A stretch of DNA of 64,000 nt from Chromobacterium sp. IIBBL 290-4 (GTDB lineage: Bacteria > Pseudomonadota > Gammaproteobacteria > Burkholderiales > Chromobacteriaceae), in assembly GCF_024207115.1 (NCBI RefSeq), contig NZ_CP100128.1, forward strand, positions 2,666,001 to 2,730,000, read 5' to 3'. Positions 9,815 to 17,527 of this stretch are shown piece by piece. Numbering within the stretch: the first letter of the stretch is position 1; the number at the start of each line of letters is the position of its first letter. A program made the translations under genes and the position numbers. Under the pieces are notes generated by a model that worked only from the letters and a program-made list of their open reading frames with translations, searched no databases and had not been told where the DNA came from.

Positions 9815-11044
9815 TTAGAACACTGGCAGACGGCCTTGCATCACCAGAATCTGGAACAGGATGATCAGCAGGCCGGCGCCGCCTATCGCCCAGTGCAGCG
9901 CGCCGCCGCCGCTGACCCGGTAGGCCGGGCTGTAATCGTCCTGGCCGCGCAGCTTGATCAACGCGGACACCGGGAACAGCACCGCCAGAATGGTCAGGAA
10001 AATCGCGGCCGCGCCCAGCGCCGTCACAAAGCCCTTGGGGAAGAACAGCGCGAAGATCAGCGGCGGCAGATAGGTCACCAGCGCGGTCTGCAGCCGCTCG
10101 CGGGCGGCGTCGCCGCGGCGCAGCGTGCTGGCCATGGCGTCGAACAAGCCCAGCGACACGCATAAATAAGAGGTGAACAGCGCGATCGACGAAAACGCCG
10201 ACAGCAGCGTAGGCACTTGCGGGTTTTGCACCAGCGCGTGGAATTCGTCCAGGAACATGCCCACCGAGCCCTTATGCGCCGAAATGGCCTGAAAACTGTG
10301 GTCGCCGAAGCGCGGCAGGGCGCCCAGGGTATTGAACACCCACAGGGTATAGACGGCGAGCGGAATCAGGCTGCCGGCGATGAACACATTGCGCAGCAGG
10401 CGCGGCTTGTCGGCGCCCAGGTATTTGACCATGCTGGGCACGCTGCCGTGAAAGCCGAAGGCGGTGAGGAACATCGGGATGGCGGCCAGCATGTATTTGG
10501 CCGAATCGCCGCCGTTGCTGAGATTGCCGCTGGCCACATAGGGCTGGATGGACAGGCTCAGCGCCAGGAAAATCAGGATGTTCAGGCTGAACAGCAGGCG
10601 GTTGACCTTGTCCACCGCCGTGGTGCTGGCGAAGACGATCAGGCCGATCAGCACGGTGAAGCCCAGCGAAACCAGCTTGGGCGGCAGCGACAGGCCCAGA
10701 TAATGGTGCAGATTGGATTCGTAAGTGGAGCCGCCGCCGGAGATATAGGCGGAAGACAGCGCGTACAGCAGCAGCAACAGGCTGGCGTTGATGACATACA
10801 GGCCCTTGGGGCCGAACAGGGTCTTGGCGATGACGTCGAAACCGCTGCCTTCGGGGAAGGCCAGGCACACTTCCAGCAGCATCAGGCCGGTATAGGTCAT
10901 CAGCGCCCAGATCAGCAGCAGGGTCAGGCTGGCGAAGCCGAAGCCCATGCCGGCGGAAACCAGCGGCAGCGCCAACATGCCGGCGCCAAGCATGGTGCCG
11001 GAAATCAGCAAGGTGGCGCCCAGCGCCTTGAAATTGACTTGCAT
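9815..11044 (-). CDS. tyrP: aromatic amino acid permease, HAAAP family (TyrP-like)
   Basis: Inner-membrane transporter of 409 aa with about 11 hydrophobic segments. It belongs to the hydroxy/aromatic amino acid permease family: N-terminal ALGATLLISGTMLGAGMLAL, the GFHGSVPSMVKYLG block and the C-terminal FPKGFVTALGAAAIF segment are typical of TyrP/Mtr proteins. Proton-coupled tyrosine or tryptophan uptake is expected. Its place between tyrS and tyrosine decarboxylase favours tyrosine. GAGGA lies 7 nt before the ATG. A terminator at 11131-11162 separates it from the decarboxylase gene, so it probably has its own promoter. The exact substrate is inferred. Confidence 0.85.
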   Translation of the reverse strand: MQVNFKALGATLLISGTMLGAGMLALPLVSAGMGFGFASLTLLLIWALMTYTGLMLLEVCLAFPEGSGFDVIAKTLFGPKGLYVINASLLLLLYALSSAYISGGGSTYESNLHHYLGLSLPPKLVSLGFTVLIGLIVFASTTAVDKVNRLLFSLNILIFLALSLSIQPYVASGNLSNGGDSAKYMLAAIPMFLTAFGFHGSVPSMVKYLGADKPRLLRNVFIAGSLIPLAVYTLWVFNTLGALPRFGDHSFQAISAHKGSVGMFLDEFHALVQNPQVPTLLSAFSSIALFTSYLCVSLGLFDAMASTLRRGDAARERLQTALVTYLPPLIFALFFPKGFVTALGAAAIFLTILAVLFPVSALIKLRGQDDYSPAYRVSGGGALHWAIGGAGLLIILFQILVMQGRLPVF

Positions 11045-11053
11045 GGAAAATCC

Positions 11054-11107
11054 TCAGCCATCCTTCACGAACAGAAGGATGCGTTCATAGAAACCGGACA
11101 AACTCAT
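11054..11107 (-). CDS. possible 17-codon leader ORF ahead of tyrP
   Basis: In the 125-bp gap before tyrP, the minus strand carries ATG 11107 to TGA 11054, encoding MSLSGFYERILLFVKDG with Phe-Tyr together and a further Phe. Its stop codon overlaps the tyrP Shine-Dalgarno (TGAGGA). The same stretch holds a 7-bp hairpin (ATCCTTC/GAAGGAT, 11060-11080). There is no clear Shine-Dalgarno for the ORF itself and no U-tract, so a chance ORF is a real alternative. Confidence 0.25.
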   Translation of the reverse strand: MSLSGFYERILLFVKDG

Positions 11108-11130
11108 CGGTGGGATAGGGTCCTGAATTG

Positions 11131-11162
11131 AAAAGCCGCTCCGGCGGCGAAACCGGAGCGGC
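11131..11162 (-). terminator. rho-independent terminator of the tyrosine decarboxylase transcript
   Basis: On the minus strand GCCGCTCCGG pairs with CCGGAGCGGC (10-bp stem, 8-nt loop) and is followed by TTTTC. It lies 7 bp after the decarboxylase stop codon. Confidence 0.85.
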
Positions 11163-11169
11163 AAGGGGT

Positions 11170-13104
11170 TTAAGCGGCGATGCGGGCGGGCGCGGCCGGC
11201 TTTTCCTTATCTTCCATGTCGACGATCTGGGCCAGCTTGGCGGTGAACACGTCCTGCAATTGTTCCCAGTAGGCGTCGAAGTCTTCGGCCTTGCGCAGGA
11301 AGTGGGTCATCACCGCGGCGCGCAGAATGTAGACGCTGGCCACCTTGTCCCATTCCTCGCGGCTGAAGCCGCGGCCTTGCACGTAGTGCCACGGGGTGTC
11401 GCCGTACTCTTCCACCGTCAGCGAGGTGGACGAGGTCAGGAAGTCGTTGGTGTAGGTGCGGCCCGAAGCGTAGGAGCAGATCTCGTACATCTTCTTGTTC
11501 AGGCGGTTGTGGTCTTCCAGGCGGTCGTTGCCGATTTCCTTGAAGGTGAAGTTCACCATATGGAAGTCCGGATGCATGATGGGGCGCACTTCGAACTGGC
11601 GCTTGCCGACCGTCAGCGGGCGGGCGCAGGCCAGGCGCTGGGCGAACCAATCGCCAGTGACGATGCCGCGGCCGATCACCTTGCCGTAGCCGGAGATATT
11701 GAGCGGCACCAGGCGGTGGGCGGCCCAGACGGCGGCGGCGGTGGCGCCGGCCTTGGAGCCTTCCATGATGGAGGAGCCCAGCACCACCTTGGTGTCGGCG
11801 CCGGCTTCTTCATCCACTTCTTCGAACACATAGGCGGCGTGGTAGGAGATCAGGTCGACAATGCGCTTGTCCTTCATGCACACCGCGCCGGCGGCGTACT
11901 GGATGTAGCCCACCTTGTGCGGGTCGACGGTGATGGAGTCGGCTTCGGCCATGGCCTTGAAGCCTTCGTACACCGCGCGCTTCGGCCAAGTCACGCCTTC
12001 CGGGATGATGTCTTCGGCGCGGTAGCGGGCCACCAGCTTGTCGTAGTCCATGAACTGGTCGTTTTCGTCCAGGAACATGGCGCGCACATAGCCGCCGTAA
12101 GCCGCGTCGACATGCACGTAGAAGGACACGCCGTGTTTCTGTTCGCACTCGGCGCGCAGCTTGATCACTTCGTCGACATGGTCGATCGAGCCTTCTTCGG
12201 TGGTGCCGACGACCGACACCATCGCCAGGATGGGCTGGCCTTCTTCGATCAGCTTGAAGGTGATCTCGCGCATCTTGGCCACGTCGGTGCGGTAGTTCTC
12301 GTCCACCGGCAGCGGCACTACGTGTTCCTGGCCGATGCCCAGCACGTCCATCGCCTTCATCCACGAGTAGTGCTTGGATTGCGGCACCAGGATCTTGCCC
12401 AGCGAGCCTTGCTTGATGCCCACGCCGCGGCAGGACAGCGCGCGGATTTCCTCGAAGATGCCGCGCTTTTTCAATTCGTCGGTCAGGTCGAGCACGGCGG
12501 ACGGCGCCATGTTCAGCAGCTCTTTTTCGCTCTTGCCGGCCACCAGGTCGCGGGCCTTGTCGTGCTGGGCGATGGCCAGCGGCATGGTCTTCAGATTGCG
12601 GGCCACCCACATGCCTTCGTAGTTGGCCACGGTGCCGCCGGAGGTGATGTGGCCCCAGGCGCGCTTGACGTCATAGCCGAACATGCGGCACAGGTCGAGG
12701 CCGGCTTCCACTTCCAGTTCGGTGGTGGTCGGCGAAGCTTCGTGGGCGCAGTTGTTCGGGTTGTACATCATGGTCATCACGTACGCCAGGTTGGAAACCA
12801 TCAGCGTGTCGGCGTTCATATGGCCGAGGTAGCGCGGCGAGAACCAGGGCACCGAGGTGTTCTTCAGCTTGGACGACAGCTGGCGCAGGATGCCTTCGGT
12901 GCGGTACAGCGTTTGGCGGAAGTCGGTGGCGTGCTGCTCGACCGGGCTCACCAGGGCCGGGTCTTCCGGGTGGAAGTCGGCGCGCCAGTGCAGGTGCTCG
13001 GTCACGGCGTATTCCATCATTTCCTTGAAGAACACGCGGTTTTCGGATTTGGGGCCCAGGAACAGGGCGTCGACGTTCAGTCCGGTATTTTGCTTGCTAG
13101 TCAT
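11170..13104 (-). CDS. pyridoxal-phosphate tyrosine decarboxylase (TyrDC type)
   Basis: PLP enzyme of 644 aa predicted to convert tyrosine to tyramine and CO2, using up a proton. It is far longer than GadB-type glutamate decarboxylases (about 466 aa) and matches the length and motifs I recall for Enterococcus/Lactobacillus TyrDC: SVPWFSPRYLGHMNADT, SKHYSWMKAMDVLGIG, the cofactor aspartate in HVDAAYGGYVRAMF (D333), the Schiff-base lysine in TVDPHKVGYIQYAAG (K397), and EGSKAGATAAAVWAAH. It follows an APC antiporter by 45 bp in the same direction and ends at a strong terminator. Tyrosine as substrate is inferred from family and neighbours; DOPA or phenylalanine may also be used. Confidence 0.9.
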   Translation of the reverse strand: MTSKQNTGLNVDALFLGPKSENRVFFKEMMEYAVTEHLHWRADFHPEDPALVSPVEQHATDFRQTLYRTEGILRQLSSKLKNTSVPWFSPRYLGHMNADTLMVSNLAYVMTMMYNPNNCAHEASPTTTELEVEAGLDLCRMFGYDVKRAWGHITSGGTVANYEGMWVARNLKTMPLAIAQHDKARDLVAGKSEKELLNMAPSAVLDLTDELKKRGIFEEIRALSCRGVGIKQGSLGKILVPQSKHYSWMKAMDVLGIGQEHVVPLPVDENYRTDVAKMREITFKLIEEGQPILAMVSVVGTTEEGSIDHVDEVIKLRAECEQKHGVSFYVHVDAAYGGYVRAMFLDENDQFMDYDKLVARYRAEDIIPEGVTWPKRAVYEGFKAMAEADSITVDPHKVGYIQYAAGAVCMKDKRIVDLISYHAAYVFEEVDEEAGADTKVVLGSSIMEGSKAGATAAAVWAAHRLVPLNISGYGKVIGRGIVTGDWFAQRLACARPLTVGKRQFEVRPIMHPDFHMVNFTFKEIGNDRLEDHNRLNKKMYEICSYASGRTYTNDFLTSSTSLTVEEYGDTPWHYVQGRGFSREEWDKVASVYILRAAVMTHFLRKAEDFDAYWEQLQDVFTAKLAQIVDMEDKEKPAAPARIAA

Positions 13105-13149
13105 TGCTGCAACTTTCTAAATGAAATCTCGGGTTCGAATCGGCCGGGC

Positions 13150-14619
13150 TTATTTGCCTTCGGCGGAGCGGGCTTTGGCCGCGGGAGAGGTGTTGGGCGC
13201 CACGCCGGCCGACACGCGGGCCTGCTTGGCTTTCTGGCCGTAGGCGTACACCAGGAAGGGGATCACCAGCATCACCACCAGGCCGATCAGCTGGAACTGC
13301 AGATAGACGCTGCCGGAGCCTTTGAAGCTGCCCGGCGGGATAAAGCCCAGGTAGCCGGCCAGCAAGGAGATGGCGAGGCCGAGGCCGGAGCAGATCCACA
13401 TGCCGGCATTGCCGCCGGGCACCTTGAAGCTGCGTTCCACATCAGGGCGCTTGTAGCGCAGATAGATGGCGGCCGAGAACATGAACAGATAGGCCACCAG
13501 ATAGACCAGGCCGGTCAGGCCCATCAACATGAAGTAGAAGTTGTCGACATTGGGCATCACGGTGATCAGGATGCCGACCAGGGTGATGGCGAAGGCCTGG
13601 ATCAGCACCAGGGTCACCGGCACGCCGTGGGCGTTGGTCTTTTGCAGGAATTGCGGCAGCGCGCCTGAGTCGGCGGTTGCTTGCAGGCCGCGCACCGGGC
13701 CGAGCACCCAGGAGTTCACCTGGCCGACCAGGCCGAGGCCGATGCACAAGCCCATGACTGGCGCGAGCCAGCCCATGCCCCATTGATTGAAGTAGAGCTC
13801 GAACGCCTGCATCAGGCCGGCGGTCATCGAGATCTTTTCCTTGGGGATGGCGACGAAGATGGCGGCGGAGCCGATCACCGACAGCAACACCATGATCACC
13901 GACACCAGGATGATGGCGATCGGATAGTTGCGGCGCGCGTCCTTGATGGAGGAGACATTGGAAGCGGAAACCTCCATGCCCATCACCACGAAGATGAAGC
14001 CGATGAACAGGCCCAGCGTGCCGCTGTCGCTGAAGCTGGGCACCAGATTGTTCCAGCTCAAGGACACGTCGGTCATGATGGGGTGGCCGCTGGCCAGATA
14101 GGCGATGCCGCAGCCGATCAGCACGATGCCGGGCAGGAACACGCCCAGGCTCACGCAGATGGTGGAAACCCAGCCCAGCGTTTTCACGCCGCGCATATTG
14201 ACCAGGGTGCAGCCCCACCAGATGCCCGCGATCATGGCCAGCATGTATAGCTTGTTGCTGGCCAGCGCCGGGTCGAACACATAGGCGAAGGTGGCGGCGA
14301 TCACCATGATGATCGAGGTCATGCCGAACACCATCTGGATCCACTGCATCCAGACGGCGACAAAACCCATGCGCTCGCCGAAGGCTTCGCGCACCCAGAT
14401 GAACAGGCCGCCGTCTTGCGGCCAGGCGGTGGCGAGCTCGGCGGAAACCAGCGCGGTCGGCACCAGGAACAGCAGGGCGGCGGCCAGCGTCAGGAACAGG
14501 GTCATCATGCCAGGCTGTGCGGTCATGGGCAGCGTGCGGACGCTGACCACGACGGCTGCCGTGATCATGACGAAGGTAAAGACGCCGATCTTGGCGGGCG
14601 CCTTGTCAGGGGTCGTCAT
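13150..14619 (-). CDS. APC-family amino acid/amine antiporter (probable tyrosine/tyramine exchanger)
   Basis: A 489-aa membrane protein with about 12 hydrophobic segments. It has the glutamate/GABA-type APC antiporter pattern, with the family block ELATAWPQDGGLFIWVREAF in TM2-TM3, as in GadC and Gram-positive TyrP. In amino acid decarboxylation systems such a carrier imports substrate and exports the amine, giving net charge movement. First gene of the unit with the decarboxylase. GGAG lies 10 nt before the ATG. The long AT-rich upstream region (14620-14800) is the likely control region. The exchange pair is inferred from context only. Confidence 0.87.
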   Translation of the reverse strand: MTTPDKAPAKIGVFTFVMITAAVVVSVRTLPMTAQPGMMTLFLTLAAALLFLVPTALVSAELATAWPQDGGLFIWVREAFGERMGFVAVWMQWIQMVFGMTSIIMVIAATFAYVFDPALASNKLYMLAMIAGIWWGCTLVNMRGVKTLGWVSTICVSLGVFLPGIVLIGCGIAYLASGHPIMTDVSLSWNNLVPSFSDSGTLGLFIGFIFVVMGMEVSASNVSSIKDARRNYPIAIILVSVIMVLLSVIGSAAIFVAIPKEKISMTAGLMQAFELYFNQWGMGWLAPVMGLCIGLGLVGQVNSWVLGPVRGLQATADSGALPQFLQKTNAHGVPVTLVLIQAFAITLVGILITVMPNVDNFYFMLMGLTGLVYLVAYLFMFSAAIYLRYKRPDVERSFKVPGGNAGMWICSGLGLAISLLAGYLGFIPPGSFKGSGSVYLQFQLIGLVVMLVIPFLVYAYGQKAKQARVSAGVAPNTSPAAKARSAEGK

Positions 14620-14800
14620 TGCGGAACTCCATCGAGGATTAAAACGAAAGAATTAAAAATTTCGAAAATCGTACATTCGTTCGATGGAATGTTAATTTGA
14701 CGACAATCAACATCGTAAAAATTGAATATATCGATATGATAATTAAATTTCGAAATTTTTAAGCTAAGAGAACCGGCTGGCAAGGGATGCGGCGGGGAAA
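14620..14800 (-). promoter_or_regulatory. AT-rich control region of the antiporter-decarboxylase unit with palindromes
   Basis: The A/T content is far above that of its surroundings. Two copies of the palindrome TTTCGAAA occur, at 14660-14667 and 14748-14755; the second is embedded in the perfect 14-bp palindrome AAATTTCGAAATTT. An ATATCGATAT palindrome lies between them (about 14727-14738). The two copies are 88 bp apart. Such paired sites suggest binding by a dimeric regulator, possibly with looping. The regulator and the -35/-10 elements are not identified. Confidence 0.45.
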
Positions 14801-14940
14801 GGACTAGGTAAAATTTTTTTTGTGCGAATGATGCCGGGAGGCGGAAAAAAGCGGCGCGAGCGCGCAAATCGGCATGCGGGATGGGTTGTTCGCTTGGCGG
14901 AACGCTCCTTGTCGGGCAGAAGCCCACGGTTCACGGCGGC

Positions 14941-15206
14941 GTTCCGCCGCGATGAGGCTAAGCCTCTGAGAAGCGGTCTCCAATACCCCGTGAGCGGCCA
15001 GCCCTCCATGGTTGCCCCATAGAACCATGGCCCGCGCGGATGGTTTAAACGCCAACGCCCAGCGTGGGCAAATCCCCGCCAGCGCATGCAGGAGAGAAAC
15101 GCGGAGCGGGGATTGCCCACCCTACGTCTTCGGCCCTAGGCAGGGAGCGGTAGGGCGGAAGCCCCTACGGGGCGTTCCGCCGCGATGAGGCCAGTCCCCA
15201 CGAAGC
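14941..15206. repeat. 265-bp intergenic repeat, copy 1
   Basis: First of nearly three head-to-tail copies (starts 14941, 15207, 15472; periods 266 and 265). Each unit begins GTTCCGCCGCGATGAGGC and holds three inverted repeats: CCATGGTT/AACCATGG (15006-15030 here); GTGGGCAAATCCCC (15064-15077) with GGGGATTGCCCAC (15108-15120); and a GGCGGAA...TTCCGCC hairpin (15154-15181). There is no convincing ORF in either direction. A longer inverted repeat, GGCGGAACG near 14897 with CGTTCCGCC at 14940-14948, brackets the left edge. Confidence 0.85.
15154..15181. repeat. REP-like hairpin in repeat copy 1
   Basis: GGCGGAA-GCCCC-TAC-GGGGC-G-TTCCGCC: a 7-bp outer and 5-bp inner stem with a 3-nt loop and one bulged G. 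A relative with a compensatory change lies at 34383-34410. Confidence 0.8.
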
Positions 15207-15471
15207 GTTCCGCCGCGATGAGGCCAAGCCTCTACGAAGCGTCCAATACCCCGCGCAGCGGCCAGCCCCCCATGGTTGCCCCATAGAACCATGGTCCGCG
15301 CGGATGGCTTAAACGCCAACGCCCAGCGTGGGCAAATCCCCGCCAACGCATGCATGAGATGATGCGCGGTGAGGGGATTGCCCACCCTACGTCTTCGGCC
15401 CTAGGCAGGGAGCGGTAGGGCGGAAGCCCCTACGGGGAGTTCCGCCGCGATGAGGCCAGTCCCCACTAAGC
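15207..15471. repeat. 265-bp intergenic repeat, copy 2
   Basis: Second direct copy, highly similar to copy 1 with scattered substitutions (for example AGCCTCTACGAAGC for AGCCTCTGAGAAGC). Its CCATGGTT/AACCATGG hairpin is at 15270-15294 and its GGCGGAA-type hairpin at 15419-15446; the latter has one C to A change that breaks a pair in the inner stem. Confidence 0.85.
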
Positions 15472-15652
15472 GTTCCGCCGCGATGAGGCTAAGCCTCTGA
15501 GAAGCGGTCTCCAATACCCCGTGAGCGGCCAGCCCTCCATGGTTGCCCCATAGAACCATGGCCCGCGCGGATGGCTTAAACGCCAACGCCCAACGTGGGC
15601 AAATCCCCGCCAACGCATGCATGAGATGATGCGCGGGGATTGCCCAGCCTAG
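15472..15652. repeat. 265-bp intergenic repeat, copy 3 (truncated)
   Basis: Third direct copy, closer to copy 1 than to copy 2 in its first 100 bp. Its CCATGGTT/AACCATGG hairpin is at 15537-15561. It stops after GGGGATTGCCCAGCCTAGGC, lacking the final GGCGGAA-type hairpin, and runs into the 3' end of mltA. Confidence 0.85.
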
Positions 15653-15668
15653 GCCTTGCGCCGTCGGC

Positions 15669-16928
15669 TTAGAGCGAATCGCGCGGCGCCAGGCCCTTGG
15701 GCAGCAGCAACCACAGATTGCCTTGCTGCTTCATCCGGCCTGCGTACATGCCGGCCTCGGTGCCGAAGCCCCAGAACAGGTCGGCGCGCAGCGCGCCCTT
15801 GATGGCGCTGCCGGTGTCTTGCGCGTGAACCAGCCTTTGCAGCGGCTCGGTGGAGTGCGGCCAGGTGGTGGACAGGTAAACCGGCGCGCCCAGCGGGATG
15901 TAGCGCGGATCGACGGCGATGCTGTAGCCGCCGGTCAGCGGCACGCCCAGCGCGCCTATCGGGCCGCCGTTGTCGCCCGGCAGCGTCTTGAAGAAGATAT
16001 AGCTGGGGTTGACCGCCAACAGCTCGTCGCGGCGCTGCGGGTTTTTCGCCAGCCAGTCCTTGATGCCCTGCATGGAGGCGTCGGACAGCTTCATCTCGCC
16101 CTTGTCCACCAGCCATTTGCCTATCGACTGGTAGCCATAGCCATTTTGGTCGGCGAAACCGACGTGCAGGAAGCTGCCGTCGTCCAGCTGGATGCGGCCG
16201 GAGCCCTGCACTTGCAGGAAGAACAGCTCGACCGGGTCTTCCACCCAGGCGATCACCGGCGCGCTGCCGGCGATGCTGCCTTGATTGATGTCGCCGCGGG
16301 TGAAGTAGGGCAACAGGCGCGAGCCGGACAGGCGACCTTTCAGGCGGATGCCGCGCGGGTCGACGGGAAAGTCCGCCGGATTGATCTCGATATTGCCGCC
16401 CGCCGCCAACACCAGGCGGCCCGGACCGGCCTGCTTGGCGCGCAGCGTGCCGCGGCCGCGCTGGCTCATCGGCACATCCACGCTCACCATATCGCGCGGC
16501 ACGCCGTACACCGGCCAGGGCGTGCGCTCGGAGCGGCTCAGGCTGCCGTTGAGCAGCGGTTCGTAGTAGCCGGTGATCAGGCCGCTGTCGCGGCTGCCGT
16601 CATTGAGTTTCCAGGCGGTGAAACGGTTTTCGAAGAAACGTCTGGCTGCGTCGCCGTCATTGGCCGCCAGCGTGCCGGCCTCGCGGCAGACTGCGCTCCA
16701 GGCGGTTTTTTTCTGCAGTGTCCGGCAGCTTTGTCTCAAACCTTGCAGCGTTTCGCCCAGATTCTGGCTGGACCAGCCCGGCAGGGCCGCGGGCGTGTCG
16801 CTGGCGGCGCTGGAGGCGGGATAAGACGGAGTGGCGGGGCGGCTGCCGGTGGGGGCGGTGGAACAACCGGCCAGCGCCGCGAGCGCCAGCCATAGCGGCC
16901 AGCTTTTCAGGGAAAGTATCTGCTTCAT
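15669..16928 (-). CDS. mltA: membrane-bound lytic murein transglycosylase A
   Basis: Lipoprotein enzyme of 419 aa that cleaves peptidoglycan glycan strands, forming 1,6-anhydro ends. A signal peptide with lipobox LAGC (C22) directs outer-membrane anchoring. The MltA barrel domain covers about residues 90-300 (TGYYEPLLNGS, VQGSGRIQLDDG). The C-terminal 3D domain carries the catalytic aspartate in HAQDTGSAIKGALRADLFWG (about residue 371). Complete at normal family length. A single gene; its 3' end abuts the truncated repeat copy. Confidence 0.96.
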   Translation of the reverse strand: MKQILSLKSWPLWLALAALAGCSTAPTGSRPATPSYPASSAASDTPAALPGWSSQNLGETLQGLRQSCRTLQKKTAWSAVCREAGTLAANDGDAARRFFENRFTAWKLNDGSRDSGLITGYYEPLLNGSLSRSERTPWPVYGVPRDMVSVDVPMSQRGRGTLRAKQAGPGRLVLAAGGNIEINPADFPVDPRGIRLKGRLSGSRLLPYFTRGDINQGSIAGSAPVIAWVEDPVELFFLQVQGSGRIQLDDGSFLHVGFADQNGYGYQSIGKWLVDKGEMKLSDASMQGIKDWLAKNPQRRDELLAVNPSYIFFKTLPGDNGGPIGALGVPLTGGYSIAVDPRYIPLGAPVYLSTTWPHSTEPLQRLVHAQDTGSAIKGALRADLFWGFGTEAGMYAGRMKQQGNLWLLLPKGLAPRDSL

Positions 16929-17129
16929 GCCATCAGGCCCTGCGGCCTTCTCTTCGGTGAGGGTTAGGATTGTAACGCGCCGGCAGGTTATCGCGGCTAC
17001 GCGCTTGCGAATGATGTGAAGTCATCGAGTTGCAACAAAACGGAAAAGTTTCCCAGCTAACATATCGTCGTTCCGTGTGGTCCGCCGGCCGGATGCCGGT
17101 GTTTGTCGCGAGAAATTTGGAGAAAGAAG

Positions 17130-17444
17130 ATGAAACAAGTTGCAAGCCGTACCCTGTTGCTGGCCGCGCTGGCCTTCTCCGGCGCCTTTGCCACCCATGC
17201 TTACGCCGAAGGCGCCGCCGCGGTGGCCGAACCGACCGACGAACAGCTGGCTGCGGTTGTGAAGCAGGCGCTGGACGCCGATCCGGAGCTGAAGGCGCTG
17301 GATCTGAAGGTGAGCAGCAAGAAGGGCGAAGTGACCATTGAAGGCCAGATGAACGAAGATCAGCAAATGTTCAAGGCCGGCCAGATCGCCGAGCAGGTGC
17401 CGGGCGTCAAGTTCGTCATCAACAAGATGGAACAAAAGGGCTGA
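17130..17444 (+). CDS. secreted BON-domain protein
   Basis: A 104-aa protein with an N-terminal signal peptide (about 1-25, LLLAALAFSGAFATHAYA) and a single BON domain (about 35-100: residues DEQLAAVVKQAL, then KVSSKKGEVTIEGQM and VPGVKFVINKM). BON domains bind phospholipid or stabilise the envelope; a periplasmic role is expected. ATG 17130 is supported by a TTGGAGAAAG Shine-Dalgarno, 27 bp inside a longer open frame. It is followed by a hairpin and is convergent with lysA. Confidence 0.85.
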   Translation: MKQVASRTLLLAALAFSGAFATHAYAEGAAAVAEPTDEQLAAVVKQALDADPELKALDLKVSSKKGEVTIEGQMNEDQQMFKAGQIAEQVPGVKFVINKMEQKG

Positions 17445-17465
17445 TCCTCCCCGCAGGCGAGGGAA

Positions 17466-17508
17466 TGTGCGAGAAGCCGGACAATGTCCGGCTTCTTCGC
17501 ATTCGCAC
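17466..17508. terminator. hairpin between BON gene and lysA
   Basis: GTGCGA-GAAGCCGGACA pairs with TGTCCGGCTTC-TTCGCATTCGCAC. It is a long inverted repeat with a short U-poor tail and may end both convergent transcripts. Confidence 0.6.
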
Positions 17509-17527
17509 GGTGTTGCCGTCTTGAGCG

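Noticed and set aside
11128..13668. 846-codon open frame on the plus strand opposite the decarboxylase and antiporter genes
   Set aside because: It is His/Gln/Gly/Val-rich in the way antisense frames of high-GC genes are, spans two real genes and has no domain.
14941..15652. CRISPR array
   Set aside because: The repeats are 265 bp with no short-repeat/spacer alternation and no cas genes.
16831..17019. small plus-strand frames around the mltA start
   Set aside because: Shadows of the mltA signal peptide region and its promoter; no Shine-Dalgarno.
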